The position numbers were made by a program, and so were the translations under genes. From CAJBVG01 sp943371235 (GTDB lineage: Bacteria > Bacteroidota > Bacteroidia > Sphingobacteriales > Sphingobacteriaceae): a stretch of DNA of 64,000 nucleotides. How positions within the stretch are numbered: position 1 is the stretch's first letter; every line of letters begins with the position of its first letter. The DNA lies in the NCBI GenBank assembly GCA_943371235.1, contig CALRTZ010000003.1, forward strand, positions 40,380 to 104,379. The letters are read 5' to 3'. A model generated the notes under the pieces. It saw only the letters and a list, made by a program, of their open reading frames with translations, was not told the origin of the DNA and ran no database searches. Below are positions 1 through 8,304 of the stretch, one piece after another.

Positions 1-35
1 TCGGAAGCAAAATAAATAGATTTATGTTCGTTCAT
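1..35 (-). CDS. N-terminal fragment of a probable LpxH-like metallophosphatase (cut by window edge)
   Basis: An ATG at 33-35 (minus strand) opens a frame reading MNEHKSIYFAS before the window ends. It starts two bases after the stop of the LUD-domain gene, so it is probably the next gene of the same operon. The stretch IYFAS is how UDP-2,3-diacylglucosamine pyrophosphohydrolases of the metallophosphoesterase superfamily often begin, just before their metal-binding DxH motif. Only eleven residues are visible, so the family assignment is a guess and the existence of a gene here is merely likely. Confidence 0.35.
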   Translation of the reverse strand, partial: MNEHKSIYFAS

Positions 36-37
36 TT

Positions 38-679
38 TTATTGTTGATCATCAATTAATATTACAAAAATTTCTCGTGGTCCGTGTGCTCCTAGTACCAA
101 TGTTTTTTCAATATCAGCAGTTCTGCTTGGGCCGGTAGTAGTACTAATCATTGTTGGCAGTTTATCACTGTATCTGTTTTGCACAATAGTTAGCGCATCA
201 CCAATATCTGCACAAAGCTGAGAGGTGTACGCAACTACAACATGTATATGTGGGTAGATTGATAATCGTCTGCCTGCCTCAGATGCATTTGTAATAATAA
301 TACTGCCCGTTCTGGCAACTAATGCATCGCAGGTGGTAATACCAACGTTGGCTTGTTCAAAATTTACATCAGTATGTTGTATGTCTTTTATATTTTCTTT
401 CAACCAAGCTAATGAATTTTCCCAACAAAAAAGTTCGGTCCATTTTCGTTCTGCAATTAATTGCTGTAAATCTAAAATGCATTGTTCTTTATTTTCACAA
501 AATAAAAACTGCCCGTTAATTTTAGAAAATTCTTGAGCGAACTGAATCTCTAATAATTCATCTGATTGTTTATAAATAGGCCCTGATTCTTCTAGGCGTG
601 GATATGGATTGTCTGTTTTCTCAATCAGTGCTTTTCTGATTTGTTTCAACATTCTTTCTTTAGGGGTGGCTTCGCGCAT
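38..679 (-). CDS. LUD-domain protein (LutC/YkgG family)
   Basis: This 213-residue protein belongs to the LUD (lactate utilization) family. LutC is one component of the LutABC L-lactate oxidation complex, but lone LUD proteins also occur next to ftsH in Bacteroidota, where their role is unknown. The family signature is visible in the middle and C-terminal half: GITTCDALVARTGSI near 112-126, then a SxxGRRLSIYPHIHVVV stretch, and a C-terminal TGPSRTADIEKTLVLGAHGP segment typical of the LUD fold. No lutA or lutB partner is in the window, so lactate oxidation is not supported. The gene is read after ftsH, with a terminator-like hairpin between them, and is followed within 2 bases by another start codon. 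Confidence 0.85.
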   Translation of the reverse strand: MREATPKERMLKQIRKALIEKTDNPYPRLEESGPIYKQSDELLEIQFAQEFSKINGQFLFCENKEQCILDLQQLIAERKWTELFCWENSLAWLKENIKDIQHTDVNFEQANVGITTCDALVARTGSIIITNASEAGRRLSIYPHIHVVVAYTSQLCADIGDALTIVQNRYSDKLPTMISTTTGPSRTADIEKTLVLGAHGPREIFVILIDDQQ

Positions 680-703
680 AGCACAAATTTAGTAAATAAA
701 TAG

Positions 704-728
704 AAAAGGACGCTTAACGCGTCCTTTT
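704..728 (-). terminator. Terminator-like hairpin downstream of ftsH
   Basis: A ten-base stem (AAAAGGACGC pairing with GCGTCCTTTT) around a five-base loop, with the 3' arm ending in a run of T on the minus strand. It lies 11 bases after the ftsH stop and 25 bases before the LUD start. It could end ftsH transcripts, or attenuate read-through into the LUD gene. Confidence 0.7.
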
Positions 729-738
729 CATTGGTATT

Positions 739-2850
739 TTAGATATTCTTATCTGTATCTTCATTCAGGATGTCGGGTATTGGTTCTATCGCAATACTTG
801 CCGTTTCTTCTGCAACTACTTCTTCCGTTTTTACCTCTTCAGCTTTAGCCTCTTCAATTATAGCACCGTTTACAAATTCATCATAAGTAGTTCTAGTATC
901 AAAGGGACGTTTACCCAATAACTCCTCTAAATCCGATTGGAATATAATTTCTCTTTGTAGTAAGGCTTGTGCAATTTTTTCTAAGCCTTCTCTGTGTTCT
1001 GTAAGCAATTCTTTGGTTTGCTCATACACCTCGTTAATTAATGCACGCACTTCAATATCAATCATCTCGGCGGTTTTATCAGAATAAGGTTTACCAAAAC
1101 CGTATTCACCTTGAGGATCATTGAAAGATACATTCCCTACATTTTTATTCATGCCATACATGGTTACCATTGCATAGGCAAGTTTTGTAATTCTTTCTAA
1201 GTCGTTTTGTGCACCCGTAGATATTTTACCGAACACAATTTCTTCAGCGGCACGTCCGCCTAACGTCATTTTTATACTATCTAACAATTGTTCTGTAGTA
1301 TATAAATATTGTTCTTTCGGTAAATACTGAGCATAGCCTAAAGCTGCAATACCACGTGGCACGATAGAAACTTTTACCAATGGATCTGCATGTTCTAAGA
1401 ACCAACCTGCAATAGCATGGCCAGATTCATGATAAGCTACTATTCTTTTTTCTTCTGGTGATATAATTTTATTTCTCTTTTCTAAGCCGCCAATTACTCT
1501 ATCAATTGCATCTTGAAAATCTTGCATGTCAATCGCTTTTTTGTCTCTACGAGCTGCTATTAATGCTGCTTCGTTACAAACGTTCGCAATTTCTGCACCT
1601 GCAAAACCAGGAGTTTGAGCAGCTAATTTTTTCGTATCTACTTCTGGAGCCAATGTTAATGGCTTCATGTGTACTTTAAATATTTGCTCTCTACCAATTA
1701 AATCTGGTCTGTCAATTGCAATTTGTCTATCAAATCTTCCTGGACGTAACAAAGCTGGGTCTAATACATCTGGTCTGTTTGTTGCAGCCATAATAATTAC
1801 ACCTGAGTCTGTTCCAAAACCATCCATCTCTACTAACAATTGATTTAAGGTATTTTCACGCTCATCATTTCCACCCATAATTTGGTTTTTACCACGAGCA
1901 CGGCCTACAGCATCAATCTCATCAATAAAAATAATACAAGGAGCTTTTTCTTTTGCTTGCTTAAATAAATCTCTTACACGTGATGCACCAACACCTACAA
2001 ACATCTCTACGAAATCTGAACCAGATAATGAGAAGAAAGGAACTTGTGCTTCGCCGGCAACTGCTTTTGCAAGCAATGTTTTACCTGTACCAGGCGAACC
2101 CACTAATAAAACACCTTTCGGTATTTTACCACCAAGTGCTGTGTATTTCTTTGGATTCTTAAGGAAGTCTACTACTTCCATTACTTCCGTTTTCGCTTCT
2201 TCTAATCCTGCAACATCATTAAACGTAATGCTTACTTGCGATTCTTTGTCGAACAAAGTTGCTTTTGATTTACCGATATTAAATATTTGACCACCTGGAC
2301 CAGATCCACCGCCAGACATTCTGCGCATAATGAAAATCCAAATAGCAGCCATTATTGCTAATGGTAAAATCCATGTCAATAAAAAATCTCTTCCCCAATT
2401 TGAGCGTTCTATAAACTGAATGTTTATTTGTTCGCTTGGAGTAAAGCCTTTCTGCAATTCGCGTAGTTGTTCTTTCAGATCACTTACAGAACTAGTTGCT
2501 TCTGTGAAATAATAATGAGGTCCTGCACCAGACAGAAACTTACTGGTATTAATGTCTTTGTATTTTTCGTTTTGTAATTTATCTTTTTGCAAATAAATTT
2601 CTATGATGTATATATTACCTTGTTGAAAGGCAATTAGTTTTTCTACATCATGACTTAATAACATTTCATTAGTAAAACGTTGGTAAGAAATTTCTTTCGC
2701 AGAATTACCTGAGTACATTATATTGAAGGCTAAAAAACCTACTAATATGATCCCGTATATCCAATAAAAATTAAATTTAGGGGGTTTAGGCAAAGTTCTT
2801 TTGGGTTTTCCATTAGAATTACCCGGATTTATTTTTTTATTATCTTCCAT
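739..2850 (-). CDS. ftsH: ATP-dependent zinc metalloprotease FtsH
   Basis: Membrane-anchored AAA+ protease that extracts and degrades misfolded membrane proteins and some regulators. The 703-residue chain shows a first membrane helix near 29-46, a periplasmic domain, and a second helix near 157-175. The AAA module follows, with Walker A GSPGTGKT at 251-258, Walker B IIFIDEID ending at 313, and the second region of homology (NRPDVLDPALLRPGRFDR) from 358. The zinc site HESGH is at 474-478. An acidic, Ala/Glu-rich tail follows the protease domain. Length and architecture are normal for Bacteroidota. It lies 26 bases downstream of rsfS in the same direction, a common order in this phylum. The start is supported by the short hydrophilic N-terminus before the first helix. 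Confidence 0.98.
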   Translation of the reverse strand: MEDNKKINPGNSNGKPKRTLPKPPKFNFYWIYGIILVGFLAFNIMYSGNSAKEISYQRFTNEMLLSHDVEKLIAFQQGNIYIIEIYLQKDKLQNEKYKDINTSKFLSGAGPHYYFTEATSSVSDLKEQLRELQKGFTPSEQINIQFIERSNWGRDFLLTWILPLAIMAAIWIFIMRRMSGGGSGPGGQIFNIGKSKATLFDKESQVSITFNDVAGLEEAKTEVMEVVDFLKNPKKYTALGGKIPKGVLLVGSPGTGKTLLAKAVAGEAQVPFFSLSGSDFVEMFVGVGASRVRDLFKQAKEKAPCIIFIDEIDAVGRARGKNQIMGGNDERENTLNQLLVEMDGFGTDSGVIIMAATNRPDVLDPALLRPGRFDRQIAIDRPDLIGREQIFKVHMKPLTLAPEVDTKKLAAQTPGFAGAEIANVCNEAALIAARRDKKAIDMQDFQDAIDRVIGGLEKRNKIISPEEKRIVAYHESGHAIAGWFLEHADPLVKVSIVPRGIAALGYAQYLPKEQYLYTTEQLLDSIKMTLGGRAAEEIVFGKISTGAQNDLERITKLAYAMVTMYGMNKNVGNVSFNDPQGEYGFGKPYSDKTAEMIDIEVRALINEVYEQTKELLTEHREGLEKIAQALLQREIIFQSDLEELLGKRPFDTRTTYDEFVNGAIIEEAKAEEVKTEEVVAEETASIAIEPIPDILNEDTDKNI

Positions 2851-2876
2851 TTGTTTAAAATTCCTTTTTAAATAAT

Positions 2877-3272
2877 TTAAGCTGATTGATAGGTTGCTAC
2901 TTCGGCATCACCCCATAAATCTTCAAAACCATAATGTTCTCTTTTTTCTGTTCTAAAAATATGAACTACTACACTTACAAAATCTAACAGTATCCACTCC
3001 GAATTCTGAAACCCTTCTTTATGCCAAGGCTCTTCTCCGAATGCTTTGTACATCTCATCTTCTACAGAATCGGCAATTGCTTTTACTTGTGTAGATGAAT
3101 CGGCGTGACAAACCACAAAAAAATCACTGACAGAACTGCTGATGTTTCGTAAATCGAGGCTCACAATATCTTTTGCCTTTTTCTCTTGCATACCAAGTAC
3201 AATAACTTCGGTGATGCGTTTAGATTCTTCTAAATTGTTGCTTGTTTCTTTAAGCTGTTTGTTTCTAAGCAT
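2877..3272 (-). CDS. rsfS: Ribosome silencing factor RsfS
   Basis: A 131-residue member of the RsfS/Iojap family. These proteins bind ribosomal protein uL14 and block joining of the ribosomal subunits when nutrients are short. The sequence carries the family core: the region around DIVSLDLR, SDFFVVCHADSSTQVKAIA, a segment with EEPWHKEG and WILLDFVSVVVHIF, and the terminal YGFEDLWGDAE motif. The first 20 residues are polar and weakly conserved. The gene directly precedes ftsH and is divergent from birA, with about 50 bases between the two starts holding both promoters. Confidence 0.95.
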   Translation of the reverse strand: MLRNKQLKETSNNLEESKRITEVIVLGMQEKKAKDIVSLDLRNISSSVSDFFVVCHADSSTQVKAIADSVEDEMYKAFGEEPWHKEGFQNSEWILLDFVSVVVHIFRTEKREHYGFEDLWGDAEVATYQSA

Positions 3273-3324
3273 TAAAAGCGATTAATTTACACAAAAATAA
3301 AAATTATACGTTTACATCTATACT

Positions 3325-4086
3325 ATGTCGGCAATATTCACAGGTAAAAATATAATATACTTTAACCGTGTTACCTCCACTAACAACGTTCTATCCGAAA
3401 TGTTGTCAAATTCCAAGCCATTAGCTGAGGGCTCGGTAATAATGGCAGAAGAACAAAGCCATGGAAGAGGTCAGCACGGCACATTTTGGGAGTCCAGCCC
3501 CGGGAAAAACATCACCATCAGTATACTTTATAAACCAGAATTCTTAACGATTGAAAAGCAATTTTATTTGTCGATGGCTATAAGTATTGGCATTTGTAAC
3601 TTTTTAGAAGATGTTTTAAATACGAAGGTTAAAATAAAATGGCCGAACGATATTTATGTGGGAAATACTAAAATTGCAGGGATACTAATAGAAAACAGCC
3701 TGATAGGTAGCTATTTAAAATCTAGTATCATCGGAATTGGCTTAAATGTAAATCAAGTACAGTTCAACAGCGAAGCCCCCAACCCTTGCTCAATGAAAAT
3801 ACTTACCGGCAAGGAATTTAACATAAATGAGCTATTGCCTCGTTTATTTGAAGAGATTGAAATTCAATATTTAAATTTAAAAGCCAAGAAATTATCCTAT
3901 TTAAAAGAAAAATACCTCAGTAAATTGTACAGATTTGGGGAAGAAGCCCTGTACAAAGTAAAAGGCAAAACAATTAAATGTAATATAAGTGACATTGAAG
4001 AAAGCGGAAAGTTAGTATTATTGACGGAAGAAGGGCTTCGTAGCTACGATACTAAAGAAATTGAGTTCATCTTTAAAATAAATTGA
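3325..4086 (+). CDS. birA: Biotin--[acetyl-CoA-carboxylase] ligase
   Basis: Catalyses ATP-dependent attachment of biotin to the biotin carboxyl carrier domain of carboxylases. At 253 residues it has the catalytic and C-terminal SH3-like domains but no N-terminal winged helix, so it should be a monofunctional ligase and not a biotin-operon repressor. Visible motifs are the substrate loop SHGRGQHG at about 45-52 (the family usually has GRGRxG, so Gln replaces the second Arg here), KWPNDIY at 105-111, and the glycine-rich GIGLNVN strand. Its start lies about 50 bases from that of the divergent rsfS gene. Confidence 0.95.
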   Translation: MSAIFTGKNIIYFNRVTSTNNVLSEMLSNSKPLAEGSVIMAEEQSHGRGQHGTFWESSPGKNITISILYKPEFLTIEKQFYLSMAISIGICNFLEDVLNTKVKIKWPNDIYVGNTKIAGILIENSLIGSYLKSSIIGIGLNVNQVQFNSEAPNPCSMKILTGKEFNINELLPRLFEEIEIQYLNLKAKKLSYLKEKYLSKLYRFGEEALYKVKGKTIKCNISDIEESGKLVLLTEEGLRSYDTKEIEFIFKIN

Positions 4087-4116
4087 TATTTTTGAACATT
4101 AACCCATTTATTACAA

Positions 4117-6162
4117 ATGAAAAAAATAATTGTTCTGTTTTTATTGAGTGCCATCAGTGTACTTGGATATTCACAAATATTAAATCCAGTAAAATGGACA
4201 TACTCTGTTGAAAACAATGGAAGCGAAAAAGCAACCTTGGTAATAAATGCAAAAATTGATAAAGGTTGGCATTTGTATTCTCAGTTTGTAGGCGAAGGAG
4301 GCCCAGTACCTACCAGTTTTAGATTTGAAAAGTCGGATGCATTTACTCTTTCTGGAAATGTAAAAGAAGTACCAAAAGCTAAACCATTCTTCGATGACAT
4401 ATTCGGCATGCAAGTAGCATGGTTCGAAAAGTCGGCTACGTTTAAGCAAGAAATAAAAGTAAGTAGCAAAACAGATTTTAAAGTTAAAGGCACTTTAGAA
4501 TTTATGGTTTGTGATGATAAACAATGTTTACCTCCAGAAGAAGTTGAATTTACATTTGATGTAAAAGGTGTAGCTACTAGTGTAAGCACTACTAAAACAG
4601 AAGAACCTAAAACAACTGTTGAAGATACCGCTGTAAGCAAAGTAAATACAGTTGTTACAGCAACTGTTGATACTTCTAAAAAAGACAGTGTATCTAACAT
4701 TGCGGATACGGTATTGAGCAGTAAAGATGAAGAGAAGAGTTCGATGTGGGGTATATTTTTTCAAGGATTTTTATTTGGATTTGTAGCCTTGTTAATGCCA
4801 TGTATCTTCCCGATGATTCCGTTAACGGTAAGTTTTTTTACTAAACAAAGTAAATCTCGTGCAGTTGGAATTCGTAATGCATTAATATACGGATTATCGA
4901 TTGTAGTAATATATGTAGGCTTAGGTTTAGGCATCACTATTTTATTAGGAGCAAGCGCGCTTAACGAGCTCTCCAGCGATGCAATATTCAACTTGATATT
5001 TTTCTTAGTACTGGTAATTTTTGCCACCTCCTTTTTTGGTGCATTCGAAATTACTTTACCAAGTTCTTGGTCTACCAAAGCAGATGAAAAAGCAGATAAA
5101 GGCGGATTGATAGGAATCTTTTTTATGGCTGTTGTATTAGCCATTGCTTCATTCTCATGTACAGGTCCGTTAATTGGAACTTTGCTTGTAGACGCTGCAA
5201 ACAAAGGGCAGTACATGGGTCCGTTCTTAGGGATGTTAGGATTCTCGATTTCGTTAGCCTTGCCCTTTACCTTATTCGCCATATTCCCTTCGTGGTTAAA
5301 CTCAATGCCAAAATCTGGCGGATGGTTAAACTCCGTAAAAGTTACCTTAGGTTTTATTGAATTAGCATTCGCATTAAAATTCTTGTCGAATGTTGACATG
5401 GCTTATCATTGGGGAATTTTAGACAGAGAAGTATTTATTGTTTTATGGGTAATTATTTTTGCGATGTTGGGTATGTACTTATTAGGTAAGTTAAGATTCT
5501 CGCATGATAGTGAAGTGAAACACGTATCGGTAACTCGATTATTTTTATCCATCATCACCTTAAGTTTTGCTTTGTATTTAGTACCTGGTTTATGGGGAGC
5601 ACCGTTAAAAGCAGTAAGCGGATTTTTACCACACCAAGGAACTCAAGATTTCGATTTGTACTCGAGTAAGTTTGCTGCAGCATCAGGAGAAAGCACGCAC
5701 AGTACTGGAGTAAAAAAATACGGAGATAAATTACATGCACCCTTGGGCATAGATGCTTTCTTTGATTACGATGAAGGATTAGCGTATGCAAAAAAAGTGG
5801 GCAAGCCTGTATTCCTTGATTTTACTGGACACAGCTGTACCAACTGCAGAAAAATGGAAAATGCTGTGTGGCCAGATCCAGAAGTTTTGCGCAGATTAAA
5901 AAATGATTTTGTTGTAATTTCTTTATATGTGGATGATCGCACGGAACTTGCCGAATCAGAAAAATACGTATCCACCTATACTGGCAAAAAAGTAAAAACC
6001 ATTGGCAATAGAAATGTTGATTTACAAGTTTCAAAATTCAATAGCAACGCACAACCCTTGTATGTAATTGTAGATGCAGATGGCAAAGCGTTAACCGGAA
6101 CATTTGGCTATAAAGAAGATGTACCAGGATATATAGAGTTTTTGGATAGTTGGAAAAAATGA
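4117..6162 (+). CDS. dsbD: Thiol:disulfide interchange protein DsbD (protein-disulfide reductase)
   Basis: Transfers electrons from cytoplasmic thioredoxin across the inner membrane to periplasmic thiol proteins, including those of cytochrome c maturation. That fits the many c-type cytochromes encoded further along. All three relay modules are present in 681 residues. A signal peptide (1-19) and periplasmic alpha domain carry the Cys pair C132/C137 (VCDDKQC). After a Thr/Val/Lys-rich linker comes an eight-helix membrane domain with C229 (LMPCIFP) and C348 (SFSCTGP). A C-terminal thioredoxin-like domain has the CTNC pair at C574/C577. It lies 30 bases after birA on the same strand and ends in TGA just before a repeat-rich hairpin region. 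Confidence 0.95.
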   Translation: MKKIIVLFLLSAISVLGYSQILNPVKWTYSVENNGSEKATLVINAKIDKGWHLYSQFVGEGGPVPTSFRFEKSDAFTLSGNVKEVPKAKPFFDDIFGMQVAWFEKSATFKQEIKVSSKTDFKVKGTLEFMVCDDKQCLPPEEVEFTFDVKGVATSVSTTKTEEPKTTVEDTAVSKVNTVVTATVDTSKKDSVSNIADTVLSSKDEEKSSMWGIFFQGFLFGFVALLMPCIFPMIPLTVSFFTKQSKSRAVGIRNALIYGLSIVVIYVGLGLGITILLGASALNELSSDAIFNLIFFLVLVIFATSFFGAFEITLPSSWSTKADEKADKGGLIGIFFMAVVLAIASFSCTGPLIGTLLVDAANKGQYMGPFLGMLGFSISLALPFTLFAIFPSWLNSMPKSGGWLNSVKVTLGFIELAFALKFLSNVDMAYHWGILDREVFIVLWVIIFAMLGMYLLGKLRFSHDSEVKHVSVTRLFLSIITLSFALYLVPGLWGAPLKAVSGFLPHQGTQDFDLYSSKFAAASGESTHSTGVKKYGDKLHAPLGIDAFFDYDEGLAYAKKVGKPVFLDFTGHSCTNCRKMENAVWPDPEVLRRLKNDFVVISLYVDDRTELAESEKYVSTYTGKKVKTIGNRNVDLQVSKFNSNAQPLYVIVDADGKALTGTFGYKEDVPGYIEFLDSWKK

Positions 6163-6323
6163 AAGGCCGAAAATCCGATAGACCGATAAGCCGTTAATTA
6201 GAAAAACCGAAAGGCAGAAATTCCGAAATTTAAATTATCGGTTTTTCTGCCTTTCAGATTTTCGGTCTATCGGTCTTTCGGTTTATCGGATTCTCGGCCT
6301 TTCGGCCTATCGGATTTTCGGTT
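6163..6323. repeat. Degenerate tandem 'CCGATAG/CCGAAAG' word array with hairpin between convergent genes
   Basis: The whole gap between dsbD and the convergent lipid kinase gene is built of one 8-10 base word (variants of CCGATAGG, CCGAAAGG, CCGAAAATC). It is written in one orientation in the left part and in the reverse complement in the right part. The two halves pair; for example GAAAGGCAGAAA at about 6208-6219 pairs with TTTCTGCCTTTC at about 6245-6256. The resulting stem-loop could terminate both genes. No coding sequence is visible. Confidence 0.75.
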
Positions 6324-7205
6324 CTACGCAATAACAATCAGCTTCTCTGGCAATACCGTAACTTTAAACGGAACACTGCCTTTAATCTCCCCATCTATGG
6401 TGAGGGCTTGGTGGTATTCGGATTCAATTTGAATAGTTTTTACTTGCCTATATTCTAAATATTTTGAGTTGATGTGTTTACCCGAATAAATTTTGGGGAA
6501 CAATTTCAGCAAATTACTGAGTGCCGTTTTACGTACTAATAATACATCCAACAAACCATCTTGCAAATCTGCCATTGGAGCCATTTTCATTCCTTTACCT
6601 GTATGTTTAGTATTCAGAATTAAAATAAAAGAAAACTCTTCATTGTATTTTACATCATCAAGTTCCACTTTTAATCGAGCGGATGGGTTACTAAGCATTT
6701 GAATAAATGAAGATACAGTATACCTCGGCGGACCAAGCCAGCGAAGCTCTTCTGCTAATCTGCTAATGTCATTTATTAATCCCCAACCAATCATGTTAAA
6801 TGAAATATACGAGTGATTGTCCATTTCTATTTTCATCAAATCGATGGGCATGGTTCTGAACTGACGTAATCTGTCGCTTGCTTTTTGGTAGGTAAGCGAA
6901 TCGAAATCGTGGTTAAATGCATTGCCGCTACCTGCCGGGAATAGCAAAATCGGTAAGTCTAAACGGTTGTTAATGTATAGTGCATTTACCACATCGTGCA
7001 TGGTACCATCGCCACCAAGCACTAATACAGCATCTATTCCAGTTAATATGGTTTGATCTATAAAGCGAGAAAAGTAACCTGCACTTTTGCTTTCTAACAC
7101 AATAAACACATCGTCTTTAAAGTCTTTACGCAACATTGAAAGCATTTTTAGTGCTTTATGCGTGCCTGCCAAAGGGTTTAAAGTGCATAAATATTTTTTA
7201 CTCAT
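6324..7205 (-). CDS. Diacylglycerol kinase-family lipid kinase (YegS/DagK-like)
   Basis: A 293-residue soluble lipid kinase of the DAGK catalytic family, which phosphorylates diacylglycerol or a similar lipid with ATP. Family features are the N-terminal NPLAG, the nucleotide-binding loop LVLGGDGTMHDVVNAL with GGDGT at 64-68, and LPAGSGNAF-like text (LLFPAGSGNAFNHDF). A C-terminal beta-sandwich contains MAPMADLQDGLLDVLLV and ends with LTIDGEI. The exact substrate (diacylglycerol, sphingosine-like lipid or other) cannot be told from sequence. It is divergent from gmhA, with 70 bases between the two starts. Confidence 0.9.
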   Translation of the reverse strand: MSKKYLCTLNPLAGTHKALKMLSMLRKDFKDDVFIVLESKSAGYFSRFIDQTILTGIDAVLVLGGDGTMHDVVNALYINNRLDLPILLFPAGSGNAFNHDFDSLTYQKASDRLRQFRTMPIDLMKIEMDNHSYISFNMIGWGLINDISRLAEELRWLGPPRYTVSSFIQMLSNPSARLKVELDDVKYNEEFSFILILNTKHTGKGMKMAPMADLQDGLLDVLLVRKTALSNLLKLFPKIYSGKHINSKYLEYRQVKTIQIESEYHQALTIDGEIKGSVPFKVTVLPEKLIVIA

Positions 7206-7243
7206 TCATAAGGGATTTAATACAATATAGTAAAAAGGATTCT

Positions 7244-7251
7244 TAAATTTG
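7244..7251 (+). promoter_or_regulatory. Candidate -7 promoter element for gmhA
   Basis: TAAATTTG matches the Bacteroidota -7 consensus TAnnTTTG and lies 24 bases before the gmhA start codon. No clear -33 TTG is seen at the right distance, so this is a motif match only. Confidence 0.4.
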
Positions 7252-7275
7252 ACAAACGCAACCGAATAATTACAG

Positions 7276-7845
7276 ATGAATTCCATTAAGAAGCAATTTG
7301 AAGAGGCGCAAGTATTGCTCGATGCCTTTATAAAAAACGAAGAAAATTTTAAAAAGATTGAGCAAGCGGGGGAACTAATGTGCAGTGCAATAAAAGCAGG
7401 CAACAAAATAATATCATGTGGCAACGGAGGTTCTATGAGCGATGCGATGCATTTTGCGGAGGAGTTGAGCGGAAGGTATAGAGATGATAGAAAATCTATC
7501 GCTGCCATTTCTATAAGTGACCCTACTCACATAACTTGTGTTGGCAACGACTATGGTTTCGATTTTATTTTTTCGCGCTTTGTTGAAGGATTAGGAAATG
7601 CAGGAGATGTATTGCTTGCTATAAGTACCTCTGGTAATTCTAAAAATGTATTAGAGGCTGCAAAAGCAGCAAAAGCAAAAGGCCTGAAAGTAGTAGCGCT
7701 TACAGGTAAAGATGGAGGAGCCTTGGCTCATCATTGCGATGTAGAAATTAGAGCACCACATGCTAACTTTGCAGATCGCGCACAAGAAATACACATCAAA
7801 ATAATACATACCTTAATTGGATACATAGAAGAAAAATGTATTTAA
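7276..7845 (+). CDS. gmhA: Phosphoheptose isomerase (sedoheptulose 7-phosphate isomerase)
   Basis: First enzyme of ADP-heptose synthesis, converting sedoheptulose 7-phosphate to D-glycero-manno-heptose 7-phosphate for lipopolysaccharide core or surface-layer glycans. The 189-residue protein is a single SIS domain of normal length, with the phosphate-binding CGNGGSMSDAMHFAEEL segment starting at C48 and the second SIS loop AISTSGNSKNV. A late ADRAQEIHIKIIH motif carries catalytic Glu/His residues typical of GmhA. The other heptose genes (hldE, gmhB) are not in the window. The small membrane protein gene that follows begins 21 bases after its stop and may be co-transcribed. Confidence 0.95.
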   Translation: MNSIKKQFEEAQVLLDAFIKNEENFKKIEQAGELMCSAIKAGNKIISCGNGGSMSDAMHFAEELSGRYRDDRKSIAAISISDPTHITCVGNDYGFDFIFSRFVEGLGNAGDVLLAISTSGNSKNVLEAAKAAKAKGLKVVALTGKDGGALAHHCDVEIRAPHANFADRAQEIHIKIIHTLIGYIEEKCI

Positions 7846-7866
7846 TTTTTTTACTGATAAATAAAC

Positions 7867-8232
7867 ATGCTTAGTTTTTTCTTAAAACCCAACAGAATTT
7901 TAGCCGGCGCATTGCTCTTAATCGTTTGTTCATTATTCATCATTCCTATACACGCAATCGACAAACACATCATCTCAATTTTATTTACTATTTATTGTTT
8001 CATTGCTTATTTCAGAGTGAAAAAAAATGGAGTGGAATTTTATTCGGAGCGAGTAATGCAAAACAAAGGATTGCTATTTGTGAGTTTACTATGGATTTTA
8101 AGTTTGTTGATGATCGAAACAAATGTTAAAATAGATTGGTATGAAAACAGTGCAATTACCAGAAATATATTAAGCGGAATTGGTATTATATATGCAAGTT
8201 TATTTTTTTACAGAGTTTTTTGGAAGAAATAA
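7867..8232 (+). CDS. Small multi-pass membrane protein of unknown function
   Basis: 121 residues, not recognised. Four hydrophobic stretches are visible, at roughly 14-30, 37-52, 66-82 and 97-116. Short basic or polar connectors separate them, and the chain ends in WKK, suggesting a four-helix inner-membrane protein with both ends inside. It follows gmhA closely on the same strand. Codon use looks like that of its neighbours. No catalytic motif is apparent. Confidence 0.7.
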   Translation: MLSFFLKPNRILAGALLLIVCSLFIIPIHAIDKHIISILFTIYCFIAYFRVKKNGVEFYSERVMQNKGLLFVSLLWILSLLMIETNVKIDWYENSAITRNILSGIGIIYASLFFYRVFWKK

Positions 8233-8269
8233 TTACTAAATTTCTTCTTTCGGAAAATGTACCTCCTAT

Positions 8270-8304
8270 TAGCACACTAGCACATTATCTCACTAGCACA
8301 CTAA
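8270..8304. repeat. TAGCACAC word repeat overlapping the comM stop codon
   Basis: Four to five degenerate copies of the 10-base word (c)TAGCACACTAG lie head to tail between the convergent small membrane gene and the comM-like gene. The stop codon of the latter (TAG on the minus strand, 8301-8303) sits inside the last copy. The same word recurs at 27228-27261, 48529-48568 and 48810-48858. Confidence 0.75.

Noticed and set aside
4761..5399. 212-codon ORF antisense to dsbD
   Set aside because: Opposite-strand shadow of a well-supported membrane protein gene; Lys/Asn/Pro-rich with no family resemblance.
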